Below are positions 50,046 to 63,589 of a stretch of 64,000 bases of DNA, in pieces (position 1 is the first letter of the stretch; every line of letters starts with the position of its first letter). The stretch is from Atrichornis clamosus (Eukaryota > Chordata > Aves > Passeriformes > Menuridae), in the NCBI GenBank assembly GCA_013400975.1, contig WBMZ01008972.1, positions 18,044-82,043 on the forward strand. Direction: 5' to 3'. A program made the position numbers and the translations under genes. The notes beneath the pieces were generated by a model. That model was not told where the DNA came from and searched no databases. It worked only from the letters and a program-made list of their open reading frames with translations.

Positions 50046-50123
50046 AAAAAAAAGAAGAAAGAAGAAGGAAGAAGGAAGAAGAAGGAAGAAGGAAGATGAA
50101 GAAAGAAGAAAAGAAGATAAAAA
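50046..50123 (+). repeat. Polypurine (GAA/GGAA)n tract
   Basis: About 78 bases are almost entirely A and G, made of AAGAAG and GGAAGAAGG units, broken by only two T residues. Such mirror-like polypurine DNA can form triplex (H-DNA) structures. Confidence 0.93.
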
Positions 50124-51624
50124 GTTTGGCTATGCCAACTGCATTAGCAAGCACATACCTGTTCTGTGATTTGAGGCTTTATTTAGAAACTATATTCAAC
50201 TAATTAAGTCTCCACCTCCTGCACAAATGAGCAGTCTCACTGAGTTGCAATAAGACTCAGTAGCTGTGATCACACCTATAGTCTCTTGCTCAGACGATTC
50301 ATAAAAGATTTGCTGTTTAACTACTAAAATGTTCCAGGTTGATGTGGTTTTAAATGACTAATGTCTTCAAATTACTTTTCTCTGTTCACAGTCTGCAAAA
50401 ATATTCCTGAGTAAAAGGAAAATACATGCACAGTGTCACACAAAGCAGTTTCAAATCTCTCTCTCAAGAGAGCTCAGGCAGGAGTGAAAATCTTCAACCA
50501 GAGACCCAGCAGCTGCTAAAGAACCACTGCCCTACCCCAGCTGCAGGACATGAGGATTAATGTATGGAAAGAGAAGGCAAAGGGAGGAAAAATAAAGGAG
50601 GAAATGACAATCATCCTTTAATTATTTAAGAATCCTCACCTATCAGAATGGCCCATGCAGCCTAGTAGCAGCTACTGAAAACCTAGGATTCCCTATGGTT
50701 CCACCTTAGCACCCACAGGGCTCAGAGCTGCTTTGCTCTGAATTTTCTAGGTGTTCTTAAGTCACTTGGAAGAACTGGAAATTATGAGGGTAGTGACAGC
50801 ATGAGAAGACCTCATTGCTCGCTGCCACACAGTCCCTTTTGTCAGGCCTGAGCTGAACTAATTCAGCTTGCAAAGCAGGAGAAAGAAAGGTGAATTATCT
50901 TAGGAAAGTATCCAACAAGCAACAGAATAAAGACAAGGGGGAAAGCAACATTTCTTAGCTGAGGTGGCAGAGGAGGAGGGGGAAGACAAAACCCACAAAG
51001 AAAATGGAATGACAATTACAACCTTTTTTGAGAAAATAAGCTATTAGATCAGTTCCATAAAAATAACTGGATGTTGGTACCAAAAGTTACTTCCTTGAGT
51101 ATAGAAGTTGGGGAAGGAACAATAAGATTTTGCCTGAATTCCATTTCAAGTGTGTATAAATATGACTGATTTTTAAATTATTTTAAGTTAATATAGTTAG
51201 TTAGGATTAAAAAAAAAGGAAGCAGTAACTTTCTCAGGAGAAGTTAACTTGGATGTGCAGTACACCCCATAAGCATGCAATGTATCATTTTTAGGCAGAC
51301 TGCTCAGCAATATTGAGCCACTTGTCCCTCAACAAAACCAAGTGGAAAATATTGCTTTAGTACAGCATGGTGGAATTACCATTGCTATTGAATTAATAAC
51401 TTTGGTATTCCAGTTCTAGGACTGCAGCTGTGAAAAATCATTGCAGATATTGCTATGTAGGTGCTGTCTTCTAGTAAAAGAAAATAGCCATCTTTAGTTT
51501 TGGAGGGTGATAAACTCTATACTATTCACTTACAAATGTAATTGGTTCTTTGATGATCCAAATAAAAAGGCTATTCTTTTATGTTCAGACAGTAAAAGGA
51601 TTTGGCAAATTTATGCTTATATAA

Positions 51625-51720
51625 ATACGTTCATACATATATACATAAGATACATATATGTATATATGTGACTACACAAACACACACTTCAGAACATATA
51701 ATAATATATTACACATAATA
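51625..51720. repeat. AT-rich TATA/ACATAT low-complexity tract
   Basis: Alternating TACATATATA and ATAATATATTA sequence with weak palindromes. It is probably a decayed microsatellite. Confidence 0.75.
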
Positions 51721-52711
51721 CTTTTCTAGAGTTATAATGTACCAAAGCAAGCACCAGTGCTTCCCTACAATGACAGAGTCAGGAAATTTTAGAACTAGTA
51801 AGTAGAAAATCTTTCCTTCCTGAGATGCTGCATTGACGTGTTTTACTACAATACTGACTCCAGGCATTGGTACTTTGCTCTGAAAGAGAAGACCTGCTTC
51901 ATTCCCACTGGGTTTCACTTCCCTGAGCCCTCTCCTGGAGACCAATCTGTGGTTAACCAGTTTCATTCAAAACATACTGCACAAAAGCTGTGCTTTTCTT
52001 TCCTTTTCCTTCCCATCTCTTCCTTCAACCAGTTTCTTGGCAGTCCAACCACCTACTCCAGAGAGGGAAGATTTCAGATCCTACACCCACACATGGCTAT
52101 GTAAATCATTTAAATATCAGAACATACACGGGAGAAAGACTTTTCTTCCAATCTTTTCCTCTAAATTAGTCAGTGAGAGAAGAAAGAGTGTGATCTCAGG
52201 GCCCAGTGGTTTAGAGAACACTTGGGGGAAAAGAGAACCAACAATTTCGAACAATATCCTGGCCACCTCTTTGTTCACTTCTGCTAACATAACAGCAATT
52301 CCTACAATGTCCCAGTGCAACCATTTTTTTGGAATATGACTCATAGAAATAGAGGCATCCCTGCATTTCAACTGGGCCCAGACCTGACAGCTACTGAGCA
52401 GAGAGTGAGGATCTTTGAGCTCCAGGCTGCCAGGTGCACTTCAGCACTGAAGTTCTTCCAAAGATTTAGTCTAAATTTCTTTTTCTAGAAATGAAAACCA
52501 GAGAAAATATGTTGTGTTTTCAGCTTGCCTACTGTGCAAATTAGACCATAAAGTCTTCATCAATGCAAAACCATGGGTCTTTATGGGTCTTAGCTCAATG
52601 AAAGGCTGTGTGTATATCCGTATGAATACCATTGAAGAGATCAGAACTTCAACCCAGTCATTCTCAAAAACAAAACAGGAAATTTTTTTTAATTTCCTTT
52701 TTTTAATTGGA

Positions 52712-53028
52712 CAATCACAGAATCATAAAATGGTTTGAATTGGAAGGCACCTTATGGATCATCCCACTCCATCCCCTGCCATGGGCAGGGACACCTTCCA
52801 CTATCCCAGGGTGCTCGGAGCCCCGTCCAGCCCGGCCTTCGACACTGCCAGGGATGGGGCAGCCACAGCTTCTCTGGGAAACCTGTGCCAGGGCCTCACC
52901 ACCCTCACAGGGAAGAATTTCTTCCCAATATCCCATCTAATTCTGCCCTCTGTCAATTTGAAGCCATTTTCTCTTGTCCTGTCACTTCATGCCCTTGTAA
53001 AAAGTTTCTCTCCATCTTTCTTAAAAAG
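52712..53028 (-). mobile_element. CR1 LINE 3' fragment
   Basis: The plus strand runs CAATCACAGAATCATAAAAT, ACACCTTCCACTATCCCAGG, GGATGGGGCAGCCACAGCTT and TTCTTGTCC-type blocks, ending near CTCCATCTTTCTTAAAAAG. It is the reverse complement of a CR1 3' region, about 315 bp, 5'-truncated. Open frames here are repeat-derived. Confidence 0.93.
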
Positions 53029-53072
53029 ATATCCTAAATGCAAAATATTTGCCAGAGAGATACAAGCAGAAG

Positions 53073-53100
53073 TGTACAACCTGAAATGTACAACCTGAAA
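53073..53100. repeat. Exact tandem duplication of a 14-bp unit
   Basis: TGTACAACCTGAAA occurs twice with no gap, followed by a third TGT. It lies about 45 bp beyond a CR1 fragment and is probably a recent slippage event. Confidence 0.95.
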
Positions 53101-53353
53101 TGTCTATTAATTTTTTAGACTGACTGTCTCTTACTCAAACAGGGTCTTTTATACCATGCCATTGATCCCAAAAAAACAAATGTTGGTAAGGGAAGCTACC
53201 CAGGTCTTCAGTTATCTTCTACATGCAGATATGAAAGTTCTATACGGTCTACATCCTCATACTGCAAACTGAAAAAATGTAAAAATTAGGATGAACACGT
53301 CAAAAAGCTGGTGGATTTAGGTTTTTAATTAAACATTCCTTTCCAAAGAAAAT

Positions 53354-53378
53354 GTAATAATAATAACAACAACAACAA
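53354..53378. repeat. (TAA)n/(CAA)n short microsatellite
   Basis: TAATAATAATAACAACAAC-type sequence, about 25 bp. Confidence 0.9.
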
Positions 53379-56300
53379 TCACTAATGGCTTGCCAAGCCT
53401 GTTGTACTGTTATTAGAAAAAGGTTAAAGACATGCTAGTGATGTATTTTTAGATTAACTCTGCTGGTAAGAAATCAAGCTTCTCTAGACCTGACTTCAGT
53501 GGAAATACTCCAAACTCACATATTTGACAATGCTTATAGATTTTGCTGAGAAATATTTTGTTCTTAAGACTTATAAACTTAAAATTCTTGAAGAACATCA
53601 TGTATATCAAGATATAGACTAATTCTGGTTCTATGTAATAACTTCTAAATTCAAAACCAATTATCTGGACTCAGGCTAGAGGAATGAGAGTTTGAGCTCA
53701 TATTTCTCAAGACCTGACAACTCTGAGCCATCATAGCAATGGTTCAAAGTCACTTACTTTGGCTTTAAAACCCACTTAAGAACCTAGATATAGCAGAAAA
53801 CGGAAGGTTTTTTTTCTTCTCATACTTATTAGGTAGGGTGGGCTGTCCTTTTCTAGGAATAATAACAAATGTAATGTCTAATTTCCTGTATAACAAGAAA
53901 GGTTAAAAAGTGACACAAGGTGACAGAATATAGATAATTGGTTTGTATTTTGAAAAGACAAGTGTGAGGGAAAATGAATATAATAATACTTCACTCTGAA
54001 GAAAGGGTTGTGAAATCAGCAAATAGGGTGGGGTTTTATTAGAGCAAATGCTAACTAATTACCATATACAGACTTCTAAAATCATAGTATCCCTGCTAAA
54101 TTTAAACAGTATTCTCATTACTATTATACTATAACATCTTTATTTTTAAAATATCTTAGTGTACTGATTTTTCAAATAAAAATGAGTATTACGTTAAATT
54201 AAACAAGGCCGACTTGTGGGTTTACTTCCCACCCAGGAGGATAGTAAACATTTAAGGTAAGACCTTTAAATCATCATTACCAGTTCAGCAAACTACAGGA
54301 AGCACAATGTTGCTTAAATCCTACCAAAGCTGTCATGCACATTCTGGTATTACCTATTCAATCACTGCTAGTTTATTGATCTTATAAATAAATCCAACCC
54401 AGCCAGTCTCATTGTTTGATTCAGTGAGGGTCACAACAATCAAATTGTTTGCAATATCACAATCCATCACTGCACATGCAAATTTGATGACACGGTCACT
54501 GAAGTGGAGTCTTAATAAAATAAAACAAGAGAAAAAGGCTAAACAGAGGTCTATAAAAAAGATCCCATTGAGAGAAAAAAACTCAAATGAACAGTTGTAC
54601 CCAGTAACAAAATGTCTTGCACGAAAGCAGTGGGGACATGTCCTTGCTTTCACTGGTCAAATCTCCAAGGACAATATTTGGCCAAAGAATTACAACAACG
54701 TAAAAAATTAAGACCCAGCACAAAAAAGCAGGTAAACACAAACTGATACATGGATATAATTAATCCTGCTGAAGACATGTGAATTATGTATGTTCACTCA
54801 GGGTTATGCTCAAGTGAAGGATAAACTTGAACCTGAAATTATTGATATTGAACGCTGATTGTAAGATCAACAAAAAGAATTTGGTTTGTCTTACCTTGCC
54901 TGGTACCTGCCTTATTTTAAAAGGGCCTATATTTCAGTTTTCATAATGGTAAAAATCCAACTCCAATGCAAGTCTTTCTACTCAGAGGGCAAAAGCAAGA
55001 CTCAAAACCACAGCGCACGTTCTGTGCAAGAATTATCTGCACGGAAGAAACATCAAGCTCAAGACGGATTTAAAAGCAGTCAGAGAAGAAACAGGCTCAT
55101 GATAAATAAAATTAACTAGTCTTTTCCCACCCATACACACATATATGAGTATCAAAAACACACGCTATTGCTGTTAACAGGCATCCACCAACACTCTGTC
55201 CTTGTCACTGATGGAAATTGAAATATATCTGTCTTGACATTCAGCTATTCTCTAAATTTAGAGACAAACAAATTTGGTTAAACTTGTATCAGGCACTTTC
55301 TGACTCACATTATCCTCCAAGTAAGCAATCCTTCCCACGTCACACAAAAAGGCCACTGAACATAGTGCACAATCTCTTACCTGATGAGGCACTGCCCACA
55401 GTCAAAGCAAGGGATACACAAACAGCCCATTAAACGGCAGGAAACCCATGCAAACCACTCTGATATGAACAGCAGAACAGTGCTCATGGGTTGAAATATG
55501 CGTTCAAAGAGCCAAATTTTTAACTAGTGCAAACAGAACTTCATCACTTTGTTTGAACACAACTCTCTACATTCCCAGTCAGGGAGGGTCTGCCCTTCTC
55601 TGTAGGAATATTTCCAGACACAGATTACTTTCTTCTCTCTCTCACATACACACAAACATTTTTAATTGCTTATCGTGTAGCAATTTAACTTGAATTTTTA
55701 TAAAATGGCTGTGATGGAAGGAAAAGAGGACAGCTAAACCCTAACATCAATAACTGCTAATAAATATTAATATAACATCAACACCACTTTTATTGCAATG
55801 TTAAACCAGTTTATTATCCAGAGAAGAATTCAAATTGCTGCCTTTATTGCTGCCTGTCAGGAATGACTTCTAAGATATTTCTGTTAACCACCTGAGTATT
55901 TATCAGCGCTCTGTGTTTACAGCATCTACTCTGTCTCCATCTCTCTCGCCAACTCCCCCGCATTTATACATAGAATAATTGAAGACCAGTATTTCCTGAC
56001 ACAGTTTTCCAATTAATTTCAATATAGACACAAATACACATTGTGAGATTAGTAGCAGACCAATTGTCAAACCCTGATACAGTTAGAACACCAACAGGAA
56101 ATCTTATCATACCTGTATTTATCATATGAACATTAAAAGAAGATAAATACAGAGTTTGCAGTCTGGTATCAAACACTCAGATTCCTGCAAATTATTCAAC
56201 TATCCTACAAACTGTAGGTAATGAAAAATAACACCTTTCGACAATAAATAAAACTAAGATGTTTGGCAATATTCCAAAGCCTTTAATTTCCTAAAGTGGT

Positions 56301-56796
56301 GCCTTTTGTTAAAGTAACAGCACATGTAGAATAAGTGGATGTGTTTACGCATCCTATAATTTAGAAAAAGATCTAGGAGATGATTTCTCCAGCCCCAAAG
56401 TTGATCATCTTTTATTACAAACTGAACTTCAAGCTCGAATCACACAGCCCTTAAATTTTCTATCCATCCTTTCACATTCTTGTTCTCCCATTTTAAATAG
56501 AACACACTTGAAAATTCTGATATTTTCAAGAATGCTTGCTTGGTAATTTCCGTGAAGCACAGACAGCCTTCAATTACAATGAAATAGCTATGGTATATTA
56601 CCATTTTTAGAGCTTTCTTTGCTTTTCTGAAGTGAAACAAACTCTCCATGGAAGACACTCTGATTAGCATCAATACGTGTGCTATAAACTCTCAACATTA
56701 GAACAAGTGACTCAGAACTTTGTTTGTATGGATAATATATAAGTATTTATGAAAATATCACAGAAACATCCATAATGGGACTGCCTATATATTCAA

Positions 56797-57368
56797 AGAA
56801 TCACAGAATCACAGAAAGGCTCGGGTTGGAAGGGATCTTAAAGCTCATTCAGTCCCACACCCTGCCATAGCCAGGGACACTTTTCATTATCGCAGGTTGT
56901 TCCAAGCCCCATCCAACCTGGCCTTGGACACTTCCAGGGATGGGGCAGCCACAGCTTCTCTGGGCAACCTGTGCCAGGGCCTCAGCACCCTCATAGGGAA
57001 GCATTTCTTCCTAATATCCCATCTACCTCGCCCTCTATCAGTTTGAATACATTTCCCCTTGTCCTATCACTCCAGGCCCTTGTCCAAAGTCCATCTTCAT
57101 CTTCCTTGTCAGCTTCTTCAGGCGCAATTAGGTCACCTCAAAGCTTCTCTTCTCCAGGCTGAACAAACTCAACTCTCCCAGCCTTTCCTCACAGCAGAGC
57201 TGCTCCATCCCTCGGATCATCCTGGTGCCTCCTCTGGACTGGTTCCAGCAGCTCCAGGTCCTGCCTGTGCTGGGACCCCTGGGCTGAAGGCAGCTCTGCA
57301 CATGGGGTCTCACCAGAGCAAGGCAGAGGGGCAGAATCTCCCCCTCCCCTGCTGGCCACGCTTCTAAA
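56797..57368 (-). mobile_element. CR1 LINE 3' fragment, longest in window
   Basis: About 570 bp. The plus strand begins AGAATCACAGAATCACAGAA, then GGATGGGGCAGCCACAGCTT, TCTTCTCCAGGCTGAACAAA and CATGGGGTCTCACCAGAGCA, and ends at CTGGCCACG. This is the reverse complement of a CR1 3' UTR and the end of its ORF2. It is GC-rich against its surroundings and contains the open frames seen there. Confidence 0.95.
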
Positions 57369-57410
57369 TTTTTATACATCCTTCTAAATTTTTATATTCC
57401 TAAATTTTAA
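57361..57410. repeat. 20-bp tandem repeat of CTTCTAAATTTTTATA
   Basis: Two near-identical copies of CTTCTAAATTTTTATA plus a partial third (CCTAAATTTTA) lie directly at the 5'-truncation end of the CR1 copy. The arrangement suggests a duplication linked to the insertion or later slippage. Confidence 0.85.
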
Positions 57411-60400
57411 GACTTTATTAGGCAGTTAAAATTGCTCCCAAGAAAAGGTATGAAACTGGAGTAACTGCATTTCCCTCCTTTAACCTGATCTCCTATGTTT
57501 GGTTCTCTGTGGACAGAAAGATTAATTACTTCTAGCTATAAGGACTAGACATACAAATGGGCTGAGAGATCCATTATACTTGGGCAGGATCAGGAATCAT
57601 GGACAAAACAAAAGTATTTTTCAGTTAATTTTCTTCTACTTGTGTTCCTCAGTAGAGACACTTCCCAGACACTCACAGGAGGAAAATCCATTCCATAAAC
57701 ACTTAGGCAACATATCCATTCCTATATCCCACTGCACATGGATCTGCAGAGGGGATGTTCAGTAATACAAAGGTTGCAGACGACAGAACCATGGTCTGGT
57801 GTCCAAAACTGGGACTCATAATTATTCCCTGATCACTGATCTTCTTTCAGCAGGCTGTTTCTTTGCCAGTTCCCACAGGAAATATTTGGAAAGGTTGCTC
57901 CTAGATTCTTACAACAAAGCATCAGACAGTGAGTATGAGTTCACTTTTGCTTATCCTTTCCTGCTGAATACTCTGCTGCCTTTAGTGGAAATTTTTGGCT
58001 GTGTAAGGAATACCATATTGGGCCTAATGAGGTTTTATTCAGTTTCTGAGAGTCTTTATTCAGTCTTTGATACCAGTGGGTGTCTAAACCCTATTGGAGA
58101 CCAAATGGAAATGCAGATTGAGCAGAGTAGAAATCCACACACTTTAGACATATTGACCATATAAATATGTCTGGGATATTTAAAAGGAGCCATTTACAAT
58201 CAGGAAGCATAAGTGCTTGTTCTGAATCTGGCATTTAAATATCCCATCAACAGCAACCAGCATTGTAAAATGATTTAATTAACCTGAAAGGATGTAATTT
58301 TATGCTATTTAGCAAGAAATACAAATTTTAAAGTGCTTTTATGTGGTATATATCAGAGTAGTAAGGCCAAATACTGCTCTTAGCTACTCCATATTTAAAT
58401 ATGGAGTAAGTTCATTAACTTCCCTTAATAAACCTGCAACTAAGAGGGTGCAAATTCAAGCAGAATCTGTCACACACACACGCTACAATCTATTTTCTGA
58501 AATTACCATGCTCTTTACAACATCCTTATGGTAGAGTTAAAACTTAAGCCCCAGTGGCAGGAATTGATCACTGGATGCTGTGTAGGGCTGTGAATCCTTG
58601 GGGTTCTCACTCTCTGTGTGCTTTTCTTAATTTAATGTGGCCAAGTCACCTCTCCTATTTTGCATTTACACATACGTTCTGAAGACATACTCTAGTAGAA
58701 CCATATGTCAGAATTCCTCTGTTTACAAGAACTTTGCTGTATGAAACTATGGCCATGATAGCATAGTCAGTACTTGCCTGTTCAAAATCTTCCTGCCACA
58801 GAAAGTAGTTCTCTCCTCTGTCTTTACTTCTAAAAGAACAGCGTTACCACACCAGACTACTCTCATAGACCAGCAGAAGCAGAAAGCTCAAAGCACTAAT
58901 TTGGGCCCCAGCAGGAAACCCAGCCTCTGTTTCACATTTGAGGAAATCGTGAAAAACAGTACAATTTAGGGAAAGTCAACAGGAACCGTTACCCACTCAG
59001 AGCAATCATGGCTCTGTTCCGCCAGGAGAGACATCCAGAAACCAATACAGTGACAGATAAAATGAAGCTCAAGTAAGCTCTCAAAAAAACTCTTCAGTAT
59101 CTTGAAACTCATCAGCCATCACTGACCAACCCAGATCTGAAGAAAAATACATATGATTTGACAGTAAGAGCAGGAGCAGAGGACTCCAGAAATACAACCA
59201 TTTTTTTGGTAATCACAGACAGCCTGGCACACTTCTGATGCCAGTGAGATGCCAGTGCTCTGGCAATGGCCAACATGAACACGGTTGTCACAACCTGTAG
59301 AAAAATGCCTTTATTTTTCCCCTCCCCTAGACCTATGTGGAGTGTCAGGATCTTTCTTTTGTCCTTACTTGTGCTCAGTAGTTATCATTTTCACCTGCAT
59401 TTCAGCACACAGATCTATGTGGATGGGGAAGAAGTATGAGGCAGATGAGCAAAGATCTCCAGCAAAGGCTAAAGGGGGCTATAGAATGATTCAAGGACTT
59501 GTGGACAGTTCTCATTCCCAAGGATGCCGTGTGCAGCATGGCCATATCTAAGGCATTCTCAAAATTGCCAAAAAGGCCTGTACTGTGGCTGGCAATACAG
59601 GGATCCTGCCTAAGGCAGCCCTTGTGAGCTTCCCATGGAGAGGCATAAATGGATCAGCATAAATTGATCCTATATTTCTCAGTTTTCTGACAGTAAAATG
59701 TGTAATAATAACATCTTAGTCATAATAGCTCCATATTGTGAGGATAAATTAACTACTGCCATGTATTCAGTCACTGTGGTAACATGGATTGTAGAAAAAA
59801 ATAAAAGCTATATGTAGCCACATAACCAATACAGGTAAATATATCTATAAATAAAACTGTCAGTACTGCTGCAATCCAAATAATAAATAAAAACCAAAAA
59901 TACTTAGTCACACGTGTAGGTGGATTTCCAGTTATGGAGGAAGTACTTCTACAGAGAGCACAGTGGAGCACATAGAGTAGGATGGTGAAGAGAAATGTAA
60001 TAAATCATTCCACAAATAAATTATCCTGAAAAATGGCCATCCTAGGCAGGGGTATGTTCTTAAAGTTCCAGAATGCACTTTTTTCTAGTAAATTGAATAT
60101 ACAGATAGCTAACAGGTATGGATGAGCATTCTTCTACATAATTAAAGCCACTTTTCCCTAAAAAAAAATTTAAAAAATTGATACCTATGTAGCCTGCTCA
60201 ATCCAAACAGGAACACAAGTAGTTCTGTGAGCTGTGGAGTTAATGAAGCATTTGTGGAAAACAGTTTCCTATCTTGCCAAGAATTTATGGCACTATAAAT
60301 CCTCATACTGCATTTTGTTTTGAAATAACCCCCCCGCATAGACAAGCCCTGAGATGCAACAGCACATGTGCATGGGAAAGCTGCCAAAATTTTCTCCAGC

Positions 60401-61960
60401 TAATCCAGGGAATACACACGTGGGAAGGGAAGCACAGAGAGGAGCAGGAGGTAGGTTAGATGCTGTTTGTGGAGTCCTGATGGACATGGAGTGAGTGTTT
60501 TCTAAGAGCTGCACAAGTAACAGGAGACAGAGATAGCAGTGAGCTCCAGACACTTTGTGTGTGTGTCCTGATGCTCCATGGCCCCGTGCTGATGTGCTCT
60601 TCCAGCATTTTTGTCTTCCACTACAGCTCCAAAAGGCAGCCAAGTGGTCTGACAGCTGTGTTCCCCCTCTCTTGCTTGTGCTCCCAATAGCTGCCTGATC
60701 CCACTGTCTTCCCAACAGCCAAAAGGTTTTCTGATTTCCCCAAACTAGGCTCTGGGATGTGGGCTGGCCCACAGACTTGCTAGTTGGAAGAGATTGAGGA
60801 GGCAGCAAAGGGGCATTTTCTTTACAGAGCATACTGTTCCAGCACAGCAGATGGGACTTTGTCCTTCAGCAAAGCAAGTTCAGATCCAGCTTTCAGTCAG
60901 GAAATGGTGGTGAGCACAGGAAAGGGCAAATACCACATAAATATCATTACAATAAAAATAAAATTTGTGAGGCTTATATTAAAATCTCTTCATACCAAAG
61001 TATGTTGTAGGTACAGGCATGCTGAAAACTACAACTATGCAGTAGCTCTAGGGCATTCTCTCTACACAACAGCAATAGCAATTCTCTGAAGGAAAAGCAC
61101 TCCTACATATACAGCAAATGCCAGCAAATTCAGCCTATCCAGCAAAATTCTGTTTTTGCCAATGTAACTTGCTCCAGATCATTCAAATCAAGCTCTAAGC
61201 TTCATTTCTCTAGGCAGGAGAAAGAGCTCTACTTGTGACATCCTTGCATGTACACTTGCATCAGTGTAGCTCCATCAGTCATGTCTTCACACACGGGATT
61301 GACACTGAAAGGCTGCCAGGGAATAGTGTAGACCCAGCACTGGTTTCTGCAGCTCACCATTTCCAATGCTTACACATTTCAATCCTTATTAAGACCACAA
61401 TGCTTCCTGCTTCTAATAAAGCATGTGATAAATACCTAAACAATTCTTTAGTATATGTTATTAATTTATTTACTTAGCTACTTTTTCCAATGCACATATG
61501 GATTCCATTAAGTTAACAATGTTTCAAAATCACTTTAAAAATCTGCTGGGTAAACAACAGCCTAAAATGAAAGTGCTGACTCGAAGCTGCCCCAATGAAA
61601 CTTTTGTAACAAACTTACCAAAATACTAACTATATTTGAAAGTCCTGTGTTTATATTATACGGTTTGATGTCCTACTTTTTTCTGCTGAGCTACCTTTAG
61701 CATTTCACTCCCACTTCTAGATACCACATGAGATGACCACGTACACATCCTAATCCCCTAAATGCTTTCAAGCAGAAACCAGTGTTCAGAAACTCATAAC
61801 ATTACATTTTATGCCCTTGCCCTTTCCCTCACTTTCCAGATGCAGAGGAAGAGCCTACGCTACATCAGTAATCTCATTTACTACTGTCAGCTTGCCACCT
61901 TAGCCCAGTTTGCAGAAAGTTGTCATTATTCTCCATTTTACAAACTTAATACATTTCTGT

Positions 61961-62063
61961 ATTAAAAAAAAAAACCCAAACAACTTCACTGAGATGTAAC
62001 AACACCACAAAAACAAACAAACAAACAACCCCCCCAAAAACAAACAAACCAAAAAAGAAACCA
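61961..62063 (+). repeat. A-rich and (CAAA)n low-complexity tract
   Basis: A poly(A) run, AAACAAACAAACAAAC-type units and a short C-run make up about 100 bp with only A and C dominant. It may be an old poly(A) tail or a simple repeat. Confidence 0.85.
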
Positions 62064-63589
62064 AAAAGAAGACATAGTAAATGCTTATTAATAAATGTCA
62101 GCAATGAAATATCCCTCTGACACTACAATGCTGGTAGCTAAGGTGTTAATATCATTCATTTGTAATCACCACTCTGAGAACAATCAAGAATACTGAGCAT
62201 GAAGCAAGAATAGACTTTTTTTTTTTCCATTGAGCCAGGAAGAGAAATCTTGCAAAACAAATTTAATTTGGGTAAAGGAGTGATAATTAACATGCAATCC
62301 AGCATTAAGCTTCTTGACAGCAAGCCTCTGCTTGAAATTAAGCTGTTCTTTGCAAGGAAAAGTTGCAATGCCAGGACAAATACTGTTTCAGGTTTGAGAG
62401 AATATGAAATAGAAACATGTTCAGGATCATAGTGCTTGGCTCCAGCAGGCTGCAATACACCCTCGAGCCCAGCATGTTTGGGGACGTGAAAGGTAGGAGT
62501 AGGACCTATTTGCCCTTTTGAAAGGATAAATGGGAAAGAGCCTGCATAATTCAGTACCATAGAAGGTTAAAAAGTCTTTTCCTCCAACAGCACTTGAAGA
62601 AGTGAGAAGTTTGCAGCCAACTGTTCTAACTTGCACTGCTCTCCAACACCTCGGACTGTTGCTTCACTATTCAGTATAAATACATTAAATTATATTTCAA
62701 GCTCCTTCCCTCACTGCTTTGAATCTTTTCTTCCTATGACTCTTGACAGTGACAGTAAAAAGTAGTCCTTCACAAAATAATAGACTGTGTGTAACATAGA
62801 AAGTTTTATCTTTCATATGATTATCATTTATACAGTTATTTTCCAGGATTCTAAGAAATATCTACTGGGATACTGACAAGTATCTTTCCAATAAAGCCTA
62901 AACAGCACCTTCAATAAAGGAAATTACCTGGCATGAACACAGAATGGATATTCGAAATTGAATACCCCCCACAGCTACTTTAGCATAACAGCTGTCCAGA
63001 AAAAATGAGAGGACTCTTTGGATGTGCTTTCCATTTGTTAGTGGATGCAGTAGGTGACGGTCATGCCCCATAAGGTGTTTAGGAAGGGGCTTCCTGGGTA
63101 TTAAAAAGCCTCCTGAATTCCAACATAACCTTAACATACAAACATCTTCAGGTACAGTTTGCCTGTTGCCTTTCTCCATAATGTGTTCTGCTTTCCCGAT
63201 TGTTAGAGATTCATGTCTTGAGCTTGTGAAAGGGAATCAGGGTACAAAAAACCCCAGACTACCACAGTACCTACATGCAGAAAGCAGAGAAGAAATCCAC
63301 ATTTCCAATGTGAGCAATAATACCTTACACCCCCTTCTACAAAGTTTTGGAAAGGATTTGTCACTTTCTTCACATTTTAACTTCATTAGCATTAATTCCC
63401 TCTCCTGACACACAGCATGACTGGAGTGAAATCTTCTCTGTTAACAGACTGCACAAAACATGGTGTGCAGCATATAAACAGTATCCCTTTCCCTTTTGGC
63501 CTCCTTTCACTAAGCCAACCCATTTATTTCATATTTTGATTACTATGAACATAAGCATTAAACATATATATGCAACTGGACATGGAGGC

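Larger units (their letters stand above)
42576..63589 (-). other. PHF21B: 5' intron or upstream region of PHF21B
   Basis: About 21 kb lies upstream of the first exon found. I searched both strands by eye for the expected N-terminal blocks (MELQ and LKKQLHE types) and did not see them. It holds five CR1 fragments, microsatellites, a polypurine tract and several small tandem duplications. The part near the right edge may be upstream of the gene if the CpG island is its promoter. Confidence 0.7.

Noticed and set aside
52735..53098. Several overlapping plus-strand open frames of 77-114 codons
   Set aside because: They fall inside a GC-rich CR1 copy read antisense; no independent gene evidence.
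55165..55190. Minus-strand SDK-like reading at 55161-55190 as a possible N-terminal exon
   Set aside because: The flanking codons do not match the expected block and no donor site follows.
56971..57379. Open frames of up to 102 codons on both strands
   Set aside because: They are within the longest CR1 fragment.
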